Below are positions 23,856 to 31,674 of a stretch of DNA of 32,568 nt, one piece after another. This DNA is from Streptomyces ipomoeae 91-03 (GTDB taxonomy: Bacteria > Actinomycetota > Actinomycetes > Streptomycetales > Streptomycetaceae): contig NZ_AEJC01000285.1 in the NCBI RefSeq assembly GCF_000317595.1, positions 1 to 32,568 on the forward strand. The letters are read 5' to 3'. The stretch's first letter is position 1, and each line of letters begins with the position of its first letter. Below the pieces are notes generated by a model. The model saw nothing but the letters and a program-made list of their open reading frames with translations, did not search any database and had not been told where the DNA came from. A program made the translations under genes and the position numbers.

Positions 23856-24377
23856 CTATTCGGCGAGTTCCTCCAGTTCCTCCAGGAGCCGGACCGTGGG
23901 CAGGCCCGCGTGCAGGTACTCCACGAACAGTTCGTTGTGCAGTGCCCACGGTGAGCGGCGGGTGCGGATCAGACGGATGGCCTCCTCGGGGGAGTGCCCG
24001 TCGCGGACGAGCGCGTGCGCCACGACCAGGCCGGAGCGGTTGTACCCGGAGTAGCAGCGGACGAGGACCTTCCGGCCGTCCTCCAGCGCGTCGCACGCGG
24101 CCTGCGCCAGCCGCATCACACCCGCCAACTGCGTACCGTCGAGCGGCCCGTCCGGAATCGGCCACACATGGTGCTCCACACCGTCGTCCGGCCCGTGCCC
24201 GGGAAGGCGCAGCAGCGTCAGCACGAGATCGAACTCATCCCGGACGACGGCGAGTTCCACCTCTCCACCGCCGGCCCCCGCCGCGTACGCGTGCCCGCCC
24301 ATCCACAGACCGGGCACGATCTCGCTCCACGGCTCGCGCGGAGCCGGAACGTCGGGTTGCTCCCTGCGCGTCCGCAA
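23856..24377 (-). CDS. Dual-specificity/tyrosine phosphatase-like protein
   Basis: A 173-residue soluble protein of the Cys-phosphatase superfamily. The CX5R loop is C108-YSGYN-R114-S, and the likely general acid Asp76 lies in WPIPDGP. The residue before the catalytic Cys is Arg (VRCYSG), where most dual-specificity enzymes have His (HCxxGxxR). The start is TTG 24377 with GGGGAGG six nt upstream; no better ATG or GTG precedes the conserved part. It is transcribed toward the lipoprotein/kinase genes, with a 103-nt gap. Substrate unknown: phosphoproteins or another phosphate ester. Confidence 0.82.
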   Translation of the reverse strand: MRTRREQPDVPAPREPWSEIVPGLWMGGHAYAAGAGGGEVELAVVRDEFDLVLTLLRLPGHGPDDGVEHHVWPIPDGPLDGTQLAGVMRLAQAACDALEDGRKVLVRCYSGYNRSGLVVAHALVRDGHSPEEAIRLIRTRRSPWALHNELFVEYLHAGLPTVRLLEELEELAE

Positions 24378-24503
24378 CGGCGGCCTCCCCTTGGGCCTGT
24401 GTCGGAAGTGGCGTCGTCCGCCCGGCGGGTCGTCACCTCAAAGGTAGCCGGGTTCTTGCCGATGGAGCACCCCGCCTGTTCCCATGGTCGGGGGTGATGA
24501 TGC

Positions 24504-25307
24504 ATGAACGGACTGCGCGTCATACCGACCTGGCGGCACGGACAGGAACGCCTGTACGTGTGCCGTACCGACGGGAGGAACGTCGCCTGGTACGACCGGG
24601 AGGCGGGCCGGGTGAACCTCCTGAGCGAGGAGCGCAGAGAGGACGTGCTCGCCGCCCTCCGCCCCTTCCTCACCGGCCCGGTCACGGTGGGCCCGCCCCC
24701 CGTGCCGACCGCCGCCGAACTGGCCCGGCTGAGCCTCCACCCCGACGACGACCTCGCCCCCAACCGCCCGGGCGAGGCCCTCCTCGTCGCCCTCGACCGC
24801 GACCCCGGGCCACCGCGCCGACTGCGCCCCGACCCGCGCCGGCGCGGCCTCGCGGCCGAGCAGACCGTCGGGGAGGCGCTGGACCGGCTGGAGGGCGCGG
24901 GCTGGCGCACCCTGCACTCCGTGCCGCTGCCCGGCGGGGACCGTATCCACCACTTGGTGATCGGCCCCGGGGGACTGTTCTGCGTACGGTCCCTCTTCGC
25001 CCGCCGGCAGCGCGTCGTGGTCGCCGACCCCATGGTCACCGTCGGCCGCCACGAGCCGCGCCCTCTCCTCCGCCGCCTCCGGGCCGACGCCGACCGCGCG
25101 TCCTACGCCCTCACCGCCGAGGTCCACCCGGTCCTCGCGCTCACGGAGCCGGCCGACCTCCGGGTCACCGCGCCCTTGAGGGAGGGCCGAGTGCTGCGGG
25201 ACACGGAGCTGCCGGAGCTGGCCCGGACGGGTGGGTTGCTGAAGACCGCCGATGTCGAGGCGCTGTTCGCGGTGGCGAGGGACCGGCACACGTGGGAGAG
25301 GCTGTAG
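24504..25307 (+). CDS. NERD-domain-containing protein
   Basis: A 267-residue soluble protein. The second half resembles the nuclease-related (NERD) fold: an early Glu in LAAEQTVGEALDRL, strands GWRTLHSVPLP and IHHLVIGPGGLFCVRSL, and a later SYALTAEVHPVLAL segment. The first half (TWRHGQERLYVCRTDGRNVAWYDREAG) is the preface common in actinobacterial members. The catalytic D-ExK set is not fully visible, so nuclease activity is uncertain. It ends 3 nt before the haloperoxidase-type gene on the other strand. Confidence 0.75.
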   Translation: MNGLRVIPTWRHGQERLYVCRTDGRNVAWYDREAGRVNLLSEERREDVLAALRPFLTGPVTVGPPPVPTAAELARLSLHPDDDLAPNRPGEALLVALDRDPGPPRRLRPDPRRRGLAAEQTVGEALDRLEGAGWRTLHSVPLPGGDRIHHLVIGPGGLFCVRSLFARRQRVVVADPMVTVGRHEPRPLLRRLRADADRASYALTAEVHPVLALTEPADLRVTAPLREGRVLRDTELPELARTGGLLKTADVEALFAVARDRHTWERL

Positions 25308-25310
25308 GCC

Positions 25311-26659
25311 TCAGACGCCGGACGGGCTTTTCCCCTTTCGCTCCTTGAAATAGTGGTCCAGCGTCCAGTCGCCGATCTCCTTGCCGATCCGATTGCCGAC
25401 GACGTCCGCCGTGCGGAAGTGGATGCCGCTCCAGATACGGGCGCCGATGACGTCCCGGTTGAAGTCGGCCGACCTCGTGTACGCGCGGGTCGTGCCGGTC
25501 ACCTTCGAGGAGACGCGGAAGTCGATGTCGCCGCCGGTCAGCCGGTCGAGTACGGCCATGGCGGCCCCGTCGTCGGCGCAGTGGTCGCCCATGTACTCCG
25601 GGTGGGGCGGGGTGTCGAGGAGGGGCTCCCAGGACGGGTCGGCCTCGGTGGCGGGGTTGCCGTCGGTGTCGGCCAGTCGGATCGCGGTGATGGGCCGCCA
25701 CAGGGCGTAGGTGAACCTGGAGTTCCAGGTGGTGATCGTCGCGTCGGCGGTCGCCGTGCCGAGGGCGGCGAACAGCCGGGCAGCCTCGACGACGTCCAGC
25801 TTGTGCCGGGTGACGTGGTCCCGGAAGGCGGCCTGGAACTGCTGCGGCAGCGGGTCCGAGAAGAACAGCGCGGTCCCGGTCTGCCAGGCGGTCCGCTCGG
25901 TGCTCTTCTTCGCGCCCACCGCCTTCACCTCGGCGAGGTCCCGCGCGTACCGCTTGGAGGTCGGCTCGGGCGGCGGGGGCGGCAGGAACTGGTCGGGCGA
26001 GTGGGCGACCATCGGCCGCGCTTCGCGAGCCAGGTGTTGCCGAAGGGGGCGTTGCCCGGCGGGGTGGGCCGCCAGACGCCGGGGCCCGGCTTCCTGTCGT
26101 ACGGGATCTTCGCGTCCCGTCCGTCGTTCTCGCGCAGCGAGACCAGATGCGCGGCGGCCCGCTCGCCGAAGCGGACGCCCTCGTTCTCGGCCCACCCGTC
26201 GGGGATCTTCGCGAGGGAGTCGGCGTACGCGGTCTCGATCCGGTTCTTCGAGGCCGGGAAGTAGGTCAGCAGCACCCGGCGCGCGGCCGTCGCGGCGGCG
26301 GCCTCGGAGGAGGCGCCCGGGCGCGCGCGGGCCTCGCGGCCGTGCCACTTGTACGGGGTGTAGCGACCCTCGATGCCCACCACCGCGTTGTACACGGCGG
26401 CCGACACAAAGCCGTACCAGACGAACGGCTCGGCCGTGGGCCGCCGCGCGTCCTCCCCGACCACGGCCGCGGCGGTCCGGTTCCAGTCGACGATCATCCC
26501 GGACCCCGGTGCAGTCGGGCGGAGTGCCGATCCGCGCTCCGGTGCGGCCTCCGACACCCGGGGCAGGGCGGCGAGGGTGACGGCGGCGAGGGCTACGGCG
26601 AGGGCACGGCGAGTACGGGGGCGGGCGCCTGTGTGACCGTGGCCGGGGTGGCCGGTGAC
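25311..26659 (-). pseudogene. Vanadium-dependent haloperoxidase-type (PAP2) gene, frameshifted and without a start
   Basis: Two reading frames together encode one protein. The 5' part carries a signal-like stretch (RTRRALAVALAAVTLAALP), VDWNRTAAAVVG and RETAYADSLAKIPDG-like helices, to NAPFGNTWLAK. The 3' part resumes as ARPMVAHSPDQFLPPPPPEP through ALWRPITAIR, PPHPEYMGDH and ARIWSGIHFRTAD to the natural end. The frame changes at about 26021, consistent with one missing base there. The upstream frame also offers no ATG, GTG or TTG before the signal-like stretch; the first ATG is at 26497. Motif changes (R for K in KX6RP; MGDH for PSGH) are noted separately. It could be a real pseudogene or partly a sequencing error. 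Confidence 0.75.
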
Positions 26660-26694
26660 GGAGGTTTCACCCGGGGTGTACGCGGTCTCGGGGA

Positions 26695-27570
26695 TCAGGG
26701 GAGGGCGTGGGAGCGGTCCGGGTCGGTCAGCGGGGCCATGAGGTCGCCGTAGTCCTGCAGGCGGGGAGCGATGTCGGAGGCCCGGAACACCAGCCGGCCG
26801 GGCGACGTGCACTGCTCGACCTCCTCCCAGGTGACCGGTGTCGACACCGTGGGCTCCGGGCGGGCCCGGAGGGTGTAGGGCGTGGCCGTGGTCTTGCGGG
26901 CGGCGTTCTGGCTCCAGTCGACGAAGACCTTGCCGGGGCGCAGGCCGCGCGTCATGCGGTGGACGACGCGGCGGGGCAGGGCCTCCTCCGCCTCCATCGC
27001 GAGCTCCTTGGCGTACTCCGACACCCGTTCGGACGACGCGCCGTGCACCGCCGCCAGCAGATGCAGCCCCTTCGAGCCGGATGTCTTCGCGTACGCCTCG
27101 ATGCCGTCCGCCGCGAGCCGTTCCCGCAGCCAGCGGGCGACCACGCAGCACTCCACGACCGTCGCGGGCGCCCCCGGGTCCAGGTCGAAGACCAGCCGGT
27201 CGGCCTCGTCGGGGGTGCGGACCGTCCACTGCGGGGTGTGGTACTCGGTGACGAGGTTCGAGGCCCACATCAGGCTCGCCAGGTCCTGTACCAGCACCAT
27301 CCGGGCCGGTCCCTCCATCAGCCGTACCTCGGCGGTGGTGACCCATTCGGGTGTGCCCGGCGGCACGTTCTTGGTGAAGAAGACCTGGCCGTCCGGGCCG
27401 TCCGGGTAGCGCAGGAAGGAGACCGGGCGGTCGCGCAGATGCGGCAGCAGGGCGTCGGTGGCGTAGTAGTGCAGCAGTTCACCCTTGGTGAAGCCGGTCG
27501 CCGGGTGGAGGACCTTCTCCAGATTGGACAGGGCGACCCTGTGACCCTCCACCTCCGTGATCGGCGTCAT
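26695..27570 (-). CDS. ligD: Stand-alone LigD polymerase/primase domain protein (NHEJ)
   Basis: A 291-residue archaeo-eukaryotic primase-type polymerase matching the LigD PolDom. Catalytic Asp129 and Asp131 (VFDLDPG), the KTSGSKGLHL nucleotide-binding motif (162-171) and FVDWSQN are all present. It fills gaps and adds ribonucleotides at double-strand breaks during non-homologous end joining. Ligase and phosphoesterase domains are not fused here. ATG 27570 matches the usual MTPITEVEGH opening. It is divergent from Ku (185-nt gap), a typical NHEJ arrangement. Its stop lies just before the broken haloperoxidase gene. Confidence 0.93.
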   Translation of the reverse strand: MTPITEVEGHRVALSNLEKVLHPATGFTKGELLHYYATDALLPHLRDRPVSFLRYPDGPDGQVFFTKNVPPGTPEWVTTAEVRLMEGPARMVLVQDLASLMWASNLVTEYHTPQWTVRTPDEADRLVFDLDPGAPATVVECCVVARWLRERLAADGIEAYAKTSGSKGLHLLAAVHGASSERVSEYAKELAMEAEEALPRRVVHRMTRGLRPGKVFVDWSQNAARKTTATPYTLRARPEPTVSTPVTWEEVEQCTSPGRLVFRASDIAPRLQDYGDLMAPLTDPDRSHALP

Positions 27571-27755
27571 ACGACGAGAATGGCATGAAAACGCCACGAA
27601 GCATCTCAAAGAGGCCATTGGGTTCGAGGCGGCTGTCGGCGGGCGCCCGGGATCGGCCGGAGATACGGTGTGGGGGCACCGAGGAGGCTCAGGGTCACCG
27701 GAGACGTCCGGCACCGCCGCCGATGCGGATCTACGCGAAAGGTGCGTGCTTGCTC

Positions 27756-28814
27756 GTGCGATCCATCTGGAACGGCGCCATCTCCTTCGGTCTGGTCAGC
27801 ATCCCGATCAAGCTGGTGAACGCGACCGAGAGCCATTCCGTCTCCTTCCGCCAGATCCATCTGGACGACGGTGGTCGCATCCGTTACCGCAAGGTGTGCG
27901 AGCTGGAGGAGCGCGAGGTGACGCAGGGGGAGATCGGCAAGGCGTACGAGGACGCCGACGGCACGATGATCCCGATCACGGACGACGACCTCGCCGCACT
28001 GCCGATCCCGACCGCCAGGACCATCGAGATCGTGGGCTTCACACCCGCCGAGCGCGTCGATCCGCTCCAGATGGACGCCGCGTACTACCTGGCCGCGAAC
28101 GGAGTCCCCGCCGCCAAGCCGTACACCCTCCTGCGTGAGGCGCTCAAGCGCAGCGGGAAGGTCGCCATCTGCAAGTTCGCGCTGCGCGGGCGGGAGCGGC
28201 TGGGGATGCTGCGGGTCGTGGACGACATACTCGCCATGCACGCGCTGCTCTGGCCGGACGAGATCCGGACACCCGAGGGGGTCGCCCCGGACACGAGCGT
28301 CACCGTCCGCGACAAGGAACTCGATCTCGCCGACGCCCTCATGGACACGCTCGGTGAGGTCGACATCGAGTCCCTCCACGACGACTACCGGGAGGCCGTC
28401 GAGGAACTCATCGCCGCCAAGGCCTCCGGCGAAGAGCCGCCCTCCGTCCCGGCCGCCGAACCGGGCGGCAAGGTACTGGACCTGATGGTGGCCCTGGAGA
28501 AGAGCGTCCGGGAAGCCAAGGAGTCCAGAGGCGAGGCGGTCGCGGAGGTCACCACGATCCCGGCCCGCCCCACCCCCAAACAACCGTCCGGCAAGAAGTC
28601 CACGTCCACGGCCAGGAAGACAGCCGCCCCCTCGACCGCCTCGGCGAAGAAGTCCACGGCCGAGTCCACGGCGAAGAAGACGACGGCGAAGAAGACGACG
28701 ACGGCGAAGAAGACGGCGGAGACGAAGACGGCGGAGACGAAGACGGCCGCCGAGAAAACCACGGCCAAGGACAACCCCGCGAAGAAGGCGTCCACCCGCA
28801 AACGCTCCGCCTGA
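27756..28814 (+). CDS. ku: Ku DNA end-binding protein with Lys-rich tail
   Basis: A 352-residue bacterial Ku homologue. The canonical opening RSIWNGAISFGLVSIPIKL starts at GTG 27756; an in-frame ATG 27723 would add 11 residues. The beta-barrel/bridge core runs to about residue 250 (motifs FRQIH, RYRKVCE, ILAMHALLWPDEIR). A minimal LigD-contact region is followed by about 90 residues rich in Lys, Thr, Ala and Ser (KKTTAKK repeats), like histone H1 tails, which in other long-tailed Ku proteins aid DNA binding and threading. The homodimer rings DNA ends and recruits LigD; its divergent neighbour supplies the polymerase part. Confidence 0.96.
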   Translation: MRSIWNGAISFGLVSIPIKLVNATESHSVSFRQIHLDDGGRIRYRKVCELEEREVTQGEIGKAYEDADGTMIPITDDDLAALPIPTARTIEIVGFTPAERVDPLQMDAAYYLAANGVPAAKPYTLLREALKRSGKVAICKFALRGRERLGMLRVVDDILAMHALLWPDEIRTPEGVAPDTSVTVRDKELDLADALMDTLGEVDIESLHDDYREAVEELIAAKASGEEPPSVPAAEPGGKVLDLMVALEKSVREAKESRGEAVAEVTTIPARPTPKQPSGKKSTSTARKTAAPSTASAKKSTAESTAKKTTAKKTTTAKKTAETKTAETKTAAEKTTAKDNPAKKASTRKRSA

Positions 28815-28817
28815 CCA

Positions 28818-28838
28818 CGGCCGGTGCCGGACCGGCCG
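28818..28838. terminator. Bidirectional hairpin terminator between Ku and the ketosynthase
   Basis: CGGCCGGT (28818-28825) and ACCGGCCG (28831-28838) form a perfect 8-bp stem with a 5-nt loop, centred in the 41-nt gap between two convergent stops. A symmetric stem can serve both strands. Confidence 0.7.
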
Positions 28839-28855
28839 ATGGCCCACACACGGCT

Positions 28856-30139
28856 CTACGTCACCCGGCGGAGCGCCAGGACCGCGTTGTGGCCGCCGAA
28901 GCCGAAGGAGTTGCTGAGGGCCAGGTCGCCGTGCCGGGGGAGGGGGCGGGGGGCCTTGGTGACGAGGTCGAGGTCGATCGTGTCGTCGGGGGTGGTGCAG
29001 CCGATGGTGGGTGGGACGAGCCGGTGGTGGAGGGTGAGGGCGGTGGCGACCGCCTCGACCGCGCCGGCGGCTCCCTGGAGGTGACCGAGGGCGCCCTTGA
29101 GCGCGGTCACCGGAACCCGGCGCCCCAGCACGGCGGCGAGCGCGTTCGCCTCGGCGAGGTCGCCGTCGACCGTGGCGGTCGCGTGGGCGTTGACGTGGAC
29201 GACGTCGGAGGGCGACCCGTCGGCGTCCCGCAGGGCTCGGCGCAGCGCGAGTGCGACCCCCGTGCCCGACGGGTCCGGCGCGGCCATGTGGTGGGCGTCG
29301 GCGGACAGACCCCAGCCCGCGGCCTCGCAGTAGACGCGTGCGCCGCGGGCCCGCGCGTGCTCCTCGGCCTCCAGCAGCAGGAAAGCCGCGCCCTCACCGT
29401 TCACGAACCCGTCCCGGTCCTTGGCGAAGGGGCGGGACGGACTCTCGCCGCTCTCGTCCAGCCCGTACCGGGACAACGCCCGCATCGCCGCGAAGGACGC
29501 CATGATCGCCGGCGTGACGACCGCCTCCGCCCCGCCCGCGAGCGCCACGTCGACCTGGCCGTACCGTATGCGGTCGACGGCCTGCCCGATCGCCTCGGTG
29601 CCGGAGGCGCACGCGCTGGTGACGGTACGGGCCTCGCCGGTGATGCCGAGGTCGAGGGAGACCTGCGACGCCGCCTGCGAGGGCACGCACATGGGGGTGG
29701 TGAGCGGGGAGACGTGCCGTGGGCCCCGGTCGCGCAGCTGCCGGTCGCCGGCCACGAGCACGGAGGCGTCGCCCAGGATGGCCCCGGCCGACACGCCCAC
29801 CCGCTCCGGAGCGAGCCCGCTCTCGGCCGCACCGGCGGGATCGAGACCACCGTCCCGCCACGCCTCCCGCGCGGCCAGCACCGCGAACCGCGCGGCCCGG
29901 TTCATCCGCCGGGCACGGGGCCGGGGCAGCAGCTCGGCGGGATCCACGGGTACGGTCCCCGCGACCCGCACGGGTAACCCCGCGAACTCCTCCCCCTCCA
30001 GCTCCCGGATCCCACAACGCCCTTCGAGCAGCCCCCGCCACAGCGCGGCCACCCCCACCCCGAGCGGCGTCACGGCCCCCAGCCCCGTGACGACCACCCG
30101 CCGCCCCACCGAGTACGAATGCGCGTACGAGTCCGACAT
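28856..30139 (-). CDS. Beta-ketoacyl-ACP synthase (FabF/KAS II-type), stand-alone
   Basis: A 427-residue thiolase-fold condensing enzyme. The active-site Cys177 (TSACASG), His319 (VNAHATAT), Lys348 and His353 (LKGALGHLQGAAG) are in FabF-like spacing, and NSFGFGGHN ends the fold, so it should be catalytically competent. It condenses malonyl-ACP with an acyl chain. ATG 30139 has an AGGGGG site 8 nt upstream. No ACP, reductase or acyltransferase gene is nearby in this window, so it is an orphan ketosynthase: housekeeping paralogue, precursor supply or a small uncharacterised pathway. Confidence 0.92.
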   Translation of the reverse strand: MSDSYAHSYSVGRRVVVTGLGAVTPLGVGVAALWRGLLEGRCGIRELEGEEFAGLPVRVAGTVPVDPAELLPRPRARRMNRAARFAVLAAREAWRDGGLDPAGAAESGLAPERVGVSAGAILGDASVLVAGDRQLRDRGPRHVSPLTTPMCVPSQAASQVSLDLGITGEARTVTSACASGTEAIGQAVDRIRYGQVDVALAGGAEAVVTPAIMASFAAMRALSRYGLDESGESPSRPFAKDRDGFVNGEGAAFLLLEAEEHARARGARVYCEAAGWGLSADAHHMAAPDPSGTGVALALRRALRDADGSPSDVVHVNAHATATVDGDLAEANALAAVLGRRVPVTALKGALGHLQGAAGAVEAVATALTLHHRLVPPTIGCTTPDDTIDLDLVTKAPRPLPRHGDLALSNSFGFGGHNAVLALRRVT

Positions 30140-30246
30140 GAACCAGCCCCCTGCCCAGCCGAGTCCCGCCCTGCCCGACACCTGCTGCTCAGGGAGATGG
30201 TTCCCCGTTCAACCGCCTCTTGCACGCCTACGGCCCCGCGGCCCCC

Positions 30247-31401
30247 TCAGAGCACTTTCGCCCGTACCAGCGCCGACAGCACCAGCGTCCCCGGCAGCAG
30301 GGGCAGCCAGATCGTCAGGAGCCGGTAGCCGATGACGGTCGTGGTGGCGAGGGCGGCGGGGGCGCCGAAGGCGACGAGGGTGAAGACGAGGGCCGCGTCC
30401 ATGGGGCCGAGCCCGCCCGGCGCGGGGACGGCTCCGGCGGCCGTGCTGGCGACGAGGTAGGCGAAGAGCATCTGGGGCCAGGAGACGGGCAGGCCGAGCG
30501 AGGAGCCGACCGACGCGACCACGGCGCCCTGGCAGAGGGGGAAGGCGGCGGCCCCGCCCCAGAGGGCGAGCGCGCGGACGGGGCGGCTGTGGACGAGCCG
30601 CGTGTCGGTGAGGGCGTTGCGCAGCCCTCCGATCAGAGGCTGACGCAGCGGTCGTACGGTCGTGATCAGGGTGACCACGGCGGCGAGGCTGACGGCGCTG
30701 ATCGCACCGACCAGGGCGAGCGTCTCGCCCTTCGGGAGCAGCTCGGCGAGACGGAGCGTGCCCGGGAAGGCGACCAGGAAGGCGAGGATCACCACGGTCT
30801 TGGCGATCGGCTTGACCGCCGAGTACAGAGCGAGCGAGGTGGTGGCGCGGGCCAGGGGTATGCCACGGCGGCGCAGGAAGCGCAGGACGACCGCGTGCGC
30901 GCCGATGTTGCCCGGCAGCGCGTGGCCCGCCGCGCCCGCCGCGAACTGCGTGGCGAGCAACTGCCCCGGCGGCAGCCGCTCGGGCACCGCGCCCTGCCGT
31001 ATGCACGCGGAGGCCACGGAACACAGGCCGGTGAAGAAGACCCCGGCCAGCAGCCACAGGGGATGGGCCGAGGCCAGACGGACGGCACCGCCGTGCACCG
31101 TCCGCCAGTCCACGGCCGCCCACACCCCGAGCAGCACCAGGGGCAGCAGGCTGAAGGCAAGGCGCAGCCGGCGCATGGTGGCGGGGGAGCGGGCGGGGAG
31201 GAGGCGCCGCAGCCCGGCGGGCAGGGGGAGCCGGGAGGTGCAGGGGTCGGGGGCGGTGTCAGGGGCGGGTATGGGGACGGGGGCGGTGTCAGGGACGGGT
31301 ATGGGGGCGGTGGGCCGCGAGGGGGGCGGCGCGTCGAGCGGGAGCGGGAACAAAGGGCACGTCGTCCTTCCGCGTCGCGCCGGTACGGCGGGGGACCGCA
31401 C
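30247..31401 (-). CDS. Lysylphosphatidylglycerol synthase TM region / UPF0104 family membrane protein
   Basis: About 384 residues with about eight TM helices, e.g. near RLRLAFSLLPLVLLGVW, LWLLAGVFFTGLCSVA, TLALVGAISAVSLAAVV and LTIWLPLLPGTLVLSAL. Family signatures include FAAGAAGHALPGNIGAHA and AGAVPAPGGLGPMDAALV. It matches the flippase-like (AglD/MprF N-terminal) UPF0104 group, which moves or senses lipids; no aminoacyl-transfer domain is present. The start is uncertain: GTG 31401 gives a Pro-rich N-terminal tail encoded by tandem repeats; ATG 31176 would begin just before TM1. Same strand as the ketosynthase, 107-nt gap. Confidence 0.82.
   Translation of the reverse strand: MRSPAVPARRGRTTCPLFPLPLDAPPPSRPTAPIPVPDTAPVPIPAPDTAPDPCTSRLPLPAGLRRLLPARSPATMRRLRLAFSLLPLVLLGVWAAVDWRTVHGGAVRLASAHPLWLLAGVFFTGLCSVASACIRQGAVPERLPPGQLLATQFAAGAAGHALPGNIGAHAVVLRFLRRRGIPLARATTSLALYSAVKPIAKTVVILAFLVAFPGTLRLAELLPKGETLALVGAISAVSLAAVVTLITTVRPLRQPLIGGLRNALTDTRLVHSRPVRALALWGGAAAFPLCQGAVVASVGSSLGLPVSWPQMLFAYLVASTAAGAVPAPGGLGPMDAALVFTLVAFGAPAALATTTVIGYRLLTIWLPLLPGTLVLSALVRAKVL
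31251..31310 (-). repeat. Two 30-bp near-identical tandem units in the membrane-protein 5' end
   Basis: Units 31251-31280 and 31281-31310 differ at two positions. Read on the minus strand they encode a doubled Pro/Val/Ile/Ala-rich decapeptide (PIPVPDTAPV-like). The unit length is a multiple of three. Confidence 0.85.
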
Positions 31402-31562
31402 CGGCGGAGGCAGGGCGTGACAAGAACGAGGGGGACGACAGGACCGTTCCCGCTCGACGTGACGCCCAAGTGTGGCGAAGTCGAATTCCCTCCACCGACG
31501 GAGCCACTGTCAGGCGTCCACGCAGGGACTTTGTACTCCCCCGTACCCTTCTGCGGCCGATG

Positions 31563-31592
31563 TTGTGATTCGAGTCACGCAAGGTCTAGGGT
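31563..31592 (+). promoter_or_regulatory. Promoter of the GAF regulator
   Basis: TTGTGA (31563-31568) as -35 and TAGGGT (31587-31592) as -10 are separated by 18 nt, a good match to housekeeping (HrdB-type) promoters. The leader before the start at 31675 would be about 75 nt. Confidence 0.6.
31564..31579. promoter_or_regulatory. Crp (cAMP receptor protein) operator
   Basis: TGTGA (31564-31568), six nt, then TCACG (31575-31579). It fits the Streptomyces Crp consensus GTG-N6-GNCAC exactly (GTG 31565, GTCAC 31574-31578). It overlaps the -35 box, so binding would directly affect initiation there, probably as repression unless polymerase contacts differ. Confidence 0.6.
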
Positions 31593-31674
31593 TGAAGCGC
31601 TTGGCAGGTCGCCCCGGGGGCGAGCCGGGTGGCGGTGCGCGACGGGATGACCTCCAGACGAGGAAGTGATCCCG

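Noticed and set aside
24504..25307. NERD protein as part of a phage defence system
   Set aside because: No helicase, methylase or other defence partner is nearby, and the neighbours are housekeeping-type or broken genes.
25311..26659. Haloperoxidase gene as part of a halogenated natural-product cluster
   Set aside because: No other biosynthetic gene is adjacent, and the frame is broken.
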